NCBI GenBank assembly: GCA_009843725.1
Contig: VYCX01000516.1
Span: 1-6,025 of the forward strand
From: Boseongicola sp. SB0675_bin_26
GTDB lineage: Bacteria > Pseudomonadota > Alphaproteobacteria > Rhodobacterales > Rhodobacteraceae
DNA length: 6,025 nt
Direction: 5' to 3'
Below the pieces are notes generated by a model. It did no database searches and was not told where the DNA came from. It saw only the letters and a program-made list of their open reading frames with translations. Of this stretch, positions 1 to 6,025 are shown one piece after another (position 1 is the stretch's first letter; each line of letters opens with the position of its first letter). The position numbers and the translations under genes are program-made.

Positions 1-629
1 CCTGCTGGGCGTTCTCGAACCACGACGTGGTGCGCCATACGACGCGCTGGTCGCTTTCGCCGGAAGCGCATCGGACATATCTTGCGGTGCTGCTTTCGAT
101 GCGAGGATCGGTCTGCCTGTACCAGGGCGAGGAACTGGGCTTGAACGAGGCAGACATTGCCTTCGAGGATCTCCATGATCCATATGGCATTCGCTTCTGG
201 CCAGCCTTCAAGGGGCGCGACGGTTGCCGGACGCCGATGGTCTGGCACGCGAATCTTCAGCACGGCGGCTTCAGCGACGCCAAGCCTTGGCTGCCCGTTG
301 CGGAGGAACATGCGTCAAAAGCGGTCGATGCGCAGGAGCGAGATCCGGATTCGATGCTGAACTTCTACCGCCGGATGATTGCCTATCGCGCCTCGCGCCC
401 GGAACTCGTCAAGGGCACATTCGATGTCGTCGAGGCGGATGAGTGCTTTCTCTCTGCAATTCGGACCTGCGGCAGGCAGCGCCTCTTCACGGCATTCAAC
501 CTTTCGGGGCAGGCGCGCGAGGTGGTCCTGCCTGCCGGTGCATGGACAACGGATCACGACGCACCATTTGACGCCGGTGACGGCACAATCCTGCCGCCGT
601 GGCAGGCAACCTTCAAGGAAGCGAGCTGA
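1..629 (+). CDS. aglA: Alpha-glucosidase, GH13 family (3' part; 5' end outside window)
   Basis: This is the C-terminal ~208 residues of a glycoside hydrolase family 13 alpha-glucosidase, which cleaves alpha-linked glucosides such as maltose, sucrose or trehalose after import. The frame is open from base 3 and gives CWAFSNHDVVR. FSNHD is conserved region IV of GH13, whose Asp helps stabilise the transition state. Next come the family segments CLYQGEELGL and DPYGIRFWPAFKGRDGCRTP (the latter from about base 177), then PWLPV, and a C-terminal beta domain running to TGA at 627-629. The catalytic nucleophile and the acid/base residue lie upstream of the window. The GTG at 27 is an internal Val codon, not a start. 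The next gene is a sugar ABC transporter ATPase 12 bases away, which matches the end of the rhizobial aglEFGAK operon; the symbol rests on that context. Substrate range cannot be read from this fragment. GH13 assignment is secure; the precise enzyme name is an inference. Confidence 0.9.
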   Translation, partial: CWAFSNHDVVRHTTRWSLSPEAHRTYLAVLLSMRGSVCLYQGEELGLNEADIAFEDLHDPYGIRFWPAFKGRDGCRTPMVWHANLQHGGFSDAKPWLPVAEEHASKAVDAQERDPDSMLNFYRRMIAYRASRPELVKGTFDVVEADECFLSAIRTCGRQRLFTAFNLSGQAREVVLPAGAWTTDHDAPFDAGDGTILPPWQATFKEAS

Positions 630-641
630 GGGAGAATCGGC

Positions 642-1763
642 ATGGCCAATCTTGTACTTTCGGATGTCGCCAAGTCCTACGGCACCGTCGACGTCCTTCA
701 GGACATCAACCTGAACATCGAAACCGGCGAGTTGATCGTGTTCGTCGGACCGTCAGGATGCGGCAAGTCGACTCTTCTCCGCATGATTGCCGGCCTTGAG
801 AAGATCTCCGGCGGCACGCTCGAGATCGACGGCATGGTGGTGAACGACGTGCCACCCGCGGAGCGCGGCATTGCCATGGTCTTCCAGTCATACGCCCTCT
901 ATCCTACCATGACGGTGCGCGACAACATGTCGTGCGCCCTGAAGATCGCGAAGATGGGCCGCGAAGAAATAGACGAACGGGTAGAGGCCGCCGCAAGGAC
1001 CCTGCAGCTGCACAATTTGCTGGAACGGCTTCCGAAGGCGCTTTCCGGGGGCCAGCGTCAGCGGGTCGCGATCGGCCGCTCGATCGTGCGCGACCCGAAG
1101 GTCTATCTCTTCGACGAGCCGCTCTCGAACCTTGACGCCGCGCTGCGCGTGGCAACCCGGATCGAAATCGCGCAGCTGAAGGAGTCGATGCCGGAATCGA
1201 CGATGATCTACGTCACGCATGACCAGGTCGAAGCCATGACGCTCGCGTCGCGCATCGTGGTCCTGGCCGGTGGCGGAATTGCCCAGGTTGGCACGCCGCT
1301 GCAGCTCTACGAACGGCCGGAAAACGAGTTCGTTGCACAGTTCATAGGCTCGCCTGCCATGAACCTGCTGCCGGGCAGGATTTCCGAGACAGGTGCACAG
1401 ACCCGCATCAAGCTGGCCGGCGGGGGCGAGGCCGTCTCGGACGTGCCGTCATTGCCGGAAGACTCGGGAAAGGACGTGAACATAGGTGTGCGTCCGGAAG
1501 ACTTCGTGGCGACCGATGGCCCGCATGTCTTCCAAGGCAAGGTCAGCATCTCCGAGGCGCTTGGTGAGGTCACCATCCTGTATTTCGAGCCGGACGGAGA
1601 GGCCGACCCGGTGATCGCGAAGCTTGCGGGCATACACCGGGACCAACGAGGCAACAGTGTTTCGCTGACCGCACACCCGTCCAAGGTGCATGTCTTCCAC
1701 GACAGCCAGTCCCTCCTGTACCGCGACCGTCCGACGAAGCGCATCCCGGTCAAGGCGCATTGA
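642..1763 (+). CDS. aglK: Sugar (alpha-glucoside) ABC transporter ATP-binding protein, MalK/UgpC type
   Basis: This cytoplasmic ATPase subunit powers import of carbohydrates by a binding-protein-dependent ABC transporter. At 373 aa it has the usual length for MalK/UgpC proteins. Visible motifs in order are Walker A GPSGCGKST (residues 36-44), Q-loop Gln82 in MVFQSYALYP, signature LSGGQ (134-138), Walker B VYLFDEP with catalytic Glu159, D-loop SNLD (162-165) and H-loop His193 in VTHDQVEAMT. FIGSPAMNLL (about 234-243) marks the start of the C-terminal TOBE regulatory region, which contains VRPED near residue 284. The ATG at 642 has an AGGGAG ribosome site at 629-634, seven bases upstream and overlapping the stop of the preceding alpha-glucosidase, so the two are translated as an operon. 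The permease and binding-protein genes would lie upstream, outside the window. Neighbouring aglA supports alpha-glucosides as substrate, but MalK-type ATPases can serve several transporters, so specificity is inferred. Confidence 0.93.
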   Translation: MANLVLSDVAKSYGTVDVLQDINLNIETGELIVFVGPSGCGKSTLLRMIAGLEKISGGTLEIDGMVVNDVPPAERGIAMVFQSYALYPTMTVRDNMSCALKIAKMGREEIDERVEAAARTLQLHNLLERLPKALSGGQRQRVAIGRSIVRDPKVYLFDEPLSNLDAALRVATRIEIAQLKESMPESTMIYVTHDQVEAMTLASRIVVLAGGGIAQVGTPLQLYERPENEFVAQFIGSPAMNLLPGRISETGAQTRIKLAGGGEAVSDVPSLPEDSGKDVNIGVRPEDFVATDGPHVFQGKVSISEALGEVTILYFEPDGEADPVIAKLAGIHRDQRGNSVSLTAHPSKVHVFHDSQSLLYRDRPTKRIPVKAH

Positions 1764-1776
1764 CGCCTTCATTGCT

Positions 1777-1833
1777 GCCGGCCGGATTGAAAGGCGAAGG
1801 GATGGTTGCCGGGCCGGCCTGAGGGCACTCAGG
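1777..1833 (+). other. GC-rich inverted repeats downstream of aglK
   Basis: Two inverted repeats follow the aglK stop. GCCGGCC at 1777-1783 can pair with GGCCGGC at 1812-1818 (7 bp, 28-base loop). CCTGAG at 1818-1823 pairs perfectly with CTCAGG at 1828-1833 around a GGCA loop. Neither is followed by a run of T, so this is not a standard intrinsic terminator. It could mark the 3' end of the agl transcript through Rho-dependent termination or protection from exonucleases. In GC-rich DNA such pairings also arise by chance, hence the low confidence. The rest of the gap to 1952 presumably holds the guaB promoter, but I found no -35/-10 pair with acceptable spacing. Confidence 0.3.
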
Positions 1834-1916
1834 ATTCATGGAACCGGGCGGCAGCCTCTGCGAAATGCCGCTGGCGCCTGCATTTGGTCTTTTGTTTCGG
1901 ACAGGACATGCAATAA

Positions 1917-3404
<1,488 letters not shown>

Positions 3405-3431
3405 ACGGAGCACGCGCGCCGTGAGCGGATG

Positions 3432-3451
3432 GATCAACGCGCCGCTTGATC
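3432..3451 (+). other. Small hairpin between guaB and the methyltransferase gene
   Basis: GATCAA at 3432-3437 is perfectly repeated inverted as TTGATC at 3446-3451, with an 8-base GC-rich loop. It sits 27 bases after the guaB stop and ends 19 bases before the next ATG. There is no T-run after it, so an intrinsic terminator is unlikely. It might influence translation of the downstream gene or processing of the bicistronic RNA. A chance occurrence is possible. Confidence 0.3.
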
Positions 3452-3470
3452 GAGGGCGTGTGATTGCGGC

Positions 3471-4664
3471 ATGAAACCGGTGGCGCATGTCGCGGCGGCC
3501 GTGGAAATCCTGGACGCGATTCTCGAAGGTGCGGCTTCCGAAATCTGCCTGAATCGCTGGGCGCGACGGAACCGCTTTGCCGGGTCCCATGACCGAGCGG
3601 CAATACGCGACCTCGTCTTTGACGCGCTGAGATGTCGCCGCTCGCTTGCCTGGTTGGGCGGCGCGGAAAGCGGTCGGGGCCTGATGATCGGCCATCTGCG
3701 CAGGTCCGGGATTGATCCGGGCGAGGTGTTCACGGGAACGGGATACGCGCCTGATCCGCTGAGCGAACGGGAGACGGGGACCGCTCGCCGCCTTGAGGAG
3801 GCATCCAGCGCGGTGCGGCTCGACTGCCCTGACTGGCTCTGGCCGCAAATGACGGAATCGCTTGGTGACGATACGGAGCCGATCCTTGCTCTCATGCAAG
3901 GTCGCGCACCTACCTTCCTGCGAATCAACACCGCCCGTACCGACTTGGCCGCGGCGCAACGGAAATTGGTCTCGGACGGGATCGAAACGGATCGTCATTC
4001 GCTTTGCGGCACTGCGCTTGTGGTTACGGCGAACGCCCGCCGTGTGCGGCAAAGCAAGGCCTTCAGGACTGGCATGGTCGAACTTCAGGACGTCGCGTCC
4101 CAAGCGGTGATTGAATGCATGCTTGCACATGCAAGGGGCCTGCGCGTTCTGGACTATTGTGCCGGTGGCGGCGGCAAGGCGCTGGCGCTTGCGGCTGGCG
4201 GGGCCGGAAACGTCACGGCACACGATTCGGATGTTTCGCGCATGGACGACATTCCGGTTCGCGCCAAGCGGTCCGGAACCCCGATAGACGTCTCGGGTGC
4301 GCCCAGGGGCGAATTCGACATCGTGCTCTGCGACGTGCCTTGTTCCGGAACGGGTGCGTGGCGGCGAAGGCCGGAAGGCAAATGGGCGCTTACCGCTGGC
4401 AGGCTGGCTGAGCTTTGCAGTCTCCAGGACGTGATTCTAGACGAGGCCAAGGGATTCGTCGCCCCGGGTGGAGTGCTGGCCTATTCGACCTGTTCGCTCC
4501 TGAGCGCCGAAAATGAATGCAGGGTTGGCGCCTTTTTGAAGCGTCACGGCGACTGGCGGCAATTTGGCTGCGAGCGCTTTACCCCTCTTGACGGAGGAGA
4601 CGGGTTCTTCCTTGCCCTGCTTGACCGCAACGGTGAACGCCAAGGCGCAGGTCCCGGGACGTGA
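3471..4664 (+). CDS. RsmB/NOP-family SAM-dependent RNA (cytosine-5) methyltransferase
   Basis: The product (397 aa; E. coli RsmB 429) belongs to the family that transfers methyl from S-adenosylmethionine to C5 of cytosine in RNA; RsmB itself acts on 16S rRNA C967. The N-terminal ~125 residues look like the helical NusB-like RNA-binding region. The pre-catalytic segment TFLRINTARTD is at about residues 145-155, and VELQDVASQAV follows near 203-213. SAM motif I is VLDYCAGGGGK with Asp228. Motif IV DVPCSGTGAWRRRP has Cys291, and motif VI AYSTCS has the nucleophile Cys341, so both family cysteines are present. The ATG at 3471 is the first possible in-frame ATG after a TGA at 3447. Its ribosome site is poor: GAGGG at 3452-3456 lies 14 bases away. 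It probably depends on guaB transcription. Alphaproteobacteria often carry more than one RsmB-like protein, and motif I here (DYCAGGGGK) differs from the classical DLCAAPGGK, so the exact target is uncertain and I give no symbol. Confidence 0.88.
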   Translation: MKPVAHVAAAVEILDAILEGAASEICLNRWARRNRFAGSHDRAAIRDLVFDALRCRRSLAWLGGAESGRGLMIGHLRRSGIDPGEVFTGTGYAPDPLSERETGTARRLEEASSAVRLDCPDWLWPQMTESLGDDTEPILALMQGRAPTFLRINTARTDLAAAQRKLVSDGIETDRHSLCGTALVVTANARRVRQSKAFRTGMVELQDVASQAVIECMLAHARGLRVLDYCAGGGGKALALAAGGAGNVTAHDSDVSRMDDIPVRAKRSGTPIDVSGAPRGEFDIVLCDVPCSGTGAWRRRPEGKWALTAGRLAELCSLQDVILDEAKGFVAPGGVLAYSTCSLLSAENECRVGAFLKRHGDWRQFGCERFTPLDGGDGFFLALLDRNGERQGAGPGT

Positions 4665-4697
4665 GCGGCGGTGACCGGGCAGTTGGCGGCGCCTTGG
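4640..4697 (+). other. Inverted repeat spanning the methyltransferase stop codon
   Basis: CCAAGGCGC at 4640-4648 is perfectly complementary to GCGCCTTGG at 4689-4697. The 40-base loop contains a 10-base palindrome, GTCCCGGGAC (4651-4660), and the TGA stop at 4662-4664. A structure like this could terminate or stabilise the 3' end of the guaB-methyltransferase transcript before the recA promoter. No U-tract follows, so it is not a canonical intrinsic terminator. Confidence 0.35.
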
Positions 4698-4742
4698 AGC
4701 ATGTCCGCGTGCGACCGATTTGCGTGCCAGCCAAAATATCCC

Positions 4743-4771
4743 TTGCAATGTTCCGCTTTTGATCCCATAAG
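4743..4771 (+). promoter_or_regulatory. Predicted recA promoter (housekeeping sigma type)
   Basis: TTGCAA at 4743-4748 (four of six matches to TTGACA) and CATAAG at 4766-4771 (four of six to TATAAT) are separated by exactly 17 bases. This predicts a transcription start near 4778, about 70 bases ahead of the recA start codon. It is the only well-spaced pair I found in the 183-base gap before recA, and an SOS-type operator lies in the spacer, which supports it. The start site is inferred, not shown. Confidence 0.6.
4750..4764 (+). promoter_or_regulatory. Predicted LexA operator (alphaproteobacterial SOS box) of recA
   Basis: GTTC at 4750-4753, seven bases, then GATC at 4761-4764 gives GTTC-N7-GATC, one base from the GTTC-N7-GTTC consensus of alphaproteobacterial LexA. 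I recall the described Rhodobacter sphaeroides recA operator having this same form. The box fills the spacer of the predicted promoter and is centred about 21 bases before the predicted start, so bound LexA would block RNA polymerase until RecA filaments trigger LexA self-cleavage. Confidence 0.7.
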
Positions 4772-4780
4772 GCCATGAGG

Positions 4781-4795
4781 GAACATAATGCAAAC
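4781..4795 (+). promoter_or_regulatory. Possible second, weaker LexA-type site
   Basis: GAAC at 4781-4784, seven bases, AAAC at 4792-4795. This is one base from GAAC-N7-GAAC, the reverse complement of the alphaproteobacterial SOS box. It lies just downstream of the predicted transcription start, 31 bases from the first site. One-mismatch eight-base patterns are fairly frequent by chance, so this is only suggestive. Confidence 0.25.
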
Positions 4796-4831
4796 TCAAG
4801 CATCGTTGCCGCCGACCGGCGAAGATGAAAT

Positions 4832-4839
4832 AAAGGAGG
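4832..4839 (+). promoter_or_regulatory. Ribosome binding site that fixes the recA start
   Basis: AAAGGAGG is a near-perfect Shine-Dalgarno sequence placed eight bases before the ATG at 4848. It decides between that ATG and the in-frame ATG at 4788, whose only ribosome signal (GAGGGA at 4777-4782) would lie at the extreme 5' end of the predicted mRNA. Confidence 0.8.
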
Positions 4840-4847
4840 CAAGAGCA

Positions 4848-5930
4848 ATGGCCACGGCAGAACTTCTCGACATGACATCCAGAAAACAAGGCGAAAGGCA
4901 AAAGGCGCTCGATTCGGCGCTGGCACAGATCGAACGCCAGTTCGGCAAGGGTTCGATCATGAAGCTTGGCGGCGACAACGAGATGCCCGAGATCGAGGCG
5001 ACATCGACCGGATCGCTGGGTCTCGACATTGCGTTGGGCATCGGGGGGCTTCCCAAGGGACGGGTGGTCGAGATCTATGGCCCGGAATCTTCCGGCAAGA
5101 CCACGCTTACGTTGCATTGCGTGGCTGAAGAGCAGAAGAAGGGTGGCGTCTGCGCCTTTGTCGACGCAGAGCATGCCTTGGATCCGCAATATGCCAAGAA
5201 GCTTGGCGTCAATCTGGACGAGTTGCTGATTTCGCAGCCGGACACTGGCGAGCAGGCACTCGAGATCACCGATACGCTGGTACGTTCCGGCGCCGTCAGC
5301 ATGGTGATCGTCGACTCCGTTGCCGCGCTCACGCCGAGATCGGAGCTTGAAGGCGACATGGGCGATTCCTCGGTGGGCGTTCATGCCCGCCTGATGAGCC
5401 AGGCGATGCGGAAGCTGACAAGTTCGATCGCCCGTTCGAACTGCATGGTGATTTTCATCAACCAGATTCGCATGAAGATCGGTGTCATGTTCGGCTCGCC
5501 CGAAACCACCACCGGCGGCAACGCGCTGAAGTTCTATGCCAGCGTTCGCCTCGACATCCGCCGGATTGGCGCAATCAAGGACCGAGACGAGGTCGTTGGC
5601 AACACAACGCGCGTCAAGGTCGTCAAGAACAAGGTCGCGCCGCCGTTCAAGCAGGTGGAATTCGACATCATGTACGGGGAAGGCATCTCCAAGACGGGCG
5701 AACTCATAGATCTCGGCGTCAAGGCCGGTGTGGTCGAGAAGTCCGGATCCTGGTTTTCCTACGGCGACGAACGGATCGGCCAAGGCCGGGAGAACGCCAA
5801 GGCATTCCTGAAGGAAAATGCCGACATCGCGCATGAGATCGAAGGCAAGATCCGGACCGCACATGGCGTCGAATTCGATGCTGAAATGGAAGACGGTGAC
5901 GGACCTGACGAAGTGGCTCTCGAAGCATAG
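4848..5930 (+). CDS. recA: Recombinase RecA
   Basis: RecA polymerises on single-stranded DNA, drives homologous pairing and strand exchange using ATP, and stimulates LexA self-cleavage in the SOS response. From the ATG at 4848 the product is 360 aa, normal for alphaproteobacteria (E. coli 353). Residues 1-40 form the N-terminal oligomerisation helix ending in [13 protein letters not shown]. Walker [10 protein letters not shown] is at 78-86. VDAEHALDP holds the catalytic Glu108, and Walker B VIVDS holds Asp156. Loop L1 is around 167-180 ([14 protein letters not shown]), and loop L2 runs from [12 protein letters not shown] through [12 protein letters not shown] (about 205-230). [20 protein letters not shown] and [12 protein letters not shown] follow, then an acidic tail ([12 protein letters not shown]), a usual regulatory feature. 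The ATG at 4848 is chosen because of the strong AAAGGAGG before it and because MATAELLDM matches my recollection of related RecA N-termini; starting at 4788 would add 20 residues without known counterpart. The upstream SOS box predicts LexA repression. Confidence 0.98.
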   Translation: MATAELLDMTSRKQGERQKALDSALAQIERQFGKGSIMKLGGDNEMPEIEATSTGSLGLDIALGIGGLPKGRVVEIYGPESSGKTTLTLHCVAEEQKKGGVCAFVDAEHALDPQYAKKLGVNLDELLISQPDTGEQALEITDTLVRSGAVSMVIVDSVAALTPRSELEGDMGDSSVGVHARLMSQAMRKLTSSIARSNCMVIFINQIRMKIGVMFGSPETTTGGNALKFYASVRLDIRRIGAIKDRDEVVGNTTRVKVVKNKVAPPFKQVEFDIMYGEGISKTGELIDLGVKAGVVEKSGSWFSYGDERIGQGRENAKAFLKENADIAHEIEGKIRTAHGVEFDAEMEDGDGPDEVALEA

Positions 5931-5997
5931 CCGACGACGTGGATGGGAGAATCGTGCAATTCCTTGAAACGCCTTTCATTTGAGGGGTGACGAGCAA

Positions 5998-6025
5998 GTG
6001 AATGTGAGTCCACGCTTCTCCGCAC
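5998..6025 (+). CDS. Possible start of a downstream gene (truncated by window end)
   Basis: A GTG at 5998 opens a frame reading MNVSPRFSA that is still open at the window edge. GAGGGG at 5982-5987 lies ten bases upstream and could serve as a ribosome site. A second GTG at 6004 is in the same frame. The short peptide does not look like the N-terminus of alanyl-tRNA synthetase, which often follows recA, and I do not recognise it. With only nine codons visible, this is a guess based on position and the ribosome signal. Confidence 0.2.

Noticed and set aside
4122..4135. CTTGCA-CA-TGCAAG near-palindrome
   Set aside because: It lies inside the methyltransferase coding sequence and is explained by the codons for Leu-Ala-His-Ala-Arg; no second copy or regulatory context was seen.
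4342..4351. GTTCCGGAAC palindrome
   Set aside because: It encodes part of conserved motif IV (Cys-Ser-Gly-Thr), so coding constraint explains it.
4437..5864. A 475-codon minus-strand frame opposite recA
   Set aside because: Same cause: codon-aligned antisense of recA and the end of the methyltransferase gene, with no domain and an unambiguous gene on the other strand.
5965..5978. TGAAA-CGCC-TTTCA as a recA terminator
   Set aside because: A five-bp AT-rich stem with no T-run is too weak for an intrinsic terminator.
5943..5990. A 15-codon frame after recA (MGESCNSLKRLSFEG)
   Set aside because: Too short, no ribosome site close to its ATG, and no similarity that I recognise.

Overview
The window reads as a high-GC alphaproteobacterial chromosome segment, most likely Rhodobacterales. 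Reasons: the IMP dehydrogenase and RecA have the length and wording I recall for that order; an alpha-glucoside (agl-type) uptake operon ends here; an RsmB-like methyltransferase follows guaB; and the recA promoter carries a GTTC-N7-GATC element, the alphaproteobacterial type of LexA (SOS) operator rather than the gamma- or Gram-positive type. The taxonomic call is an inference from remembered family sequences, not from a search.

Layout, all on the + strand. Positions 1-629 hold the 3' end of a GH13 alpha-glucosidase (aglA-like). After 12 bases comes an ABC transporter ATPase (aglK-like, 642-1763), the last visible gene of the operon that imports and hydrolyses alpha-glucosides. A 189-base gap with GC-rich inverted repeats separates it from guaB (1953-3404), the committed step of GMP synthesis. 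A 66-base gap with a small hairpin leads to an RsmB/NOP-type RNA cytosine-5 methyltransferase (3471-4664), probably co-transcribed with guaB. A 183-base gap then contains a well-formed promoter with an SOS-type operator in its -35/-10 spacer, a second weaker operator-like site, and a strong ribosome binding site that fixes the recA start at 4848. recA ends at 5930. The last 95 bases may contain the first few codons of another + strand gene that I cannot identify.

Functionally these are three separate units: carbon uptake (aglA-aglK), nucleotide synthesis plus rRNA modification (guaB-rsmB-like), and SOS-controlled recombination and repair (recA). All five clear genes lie in the same reading frame. 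Together with avoidance of TTA, CTA and TCA codons, this produces very long but spurious antisense open frames. I see no mobile element, CRISPR array, tRNA or rRNA, and no convincing undescribed system. The points worth a second look are the recA control region and some inverted repeats at gene ends.
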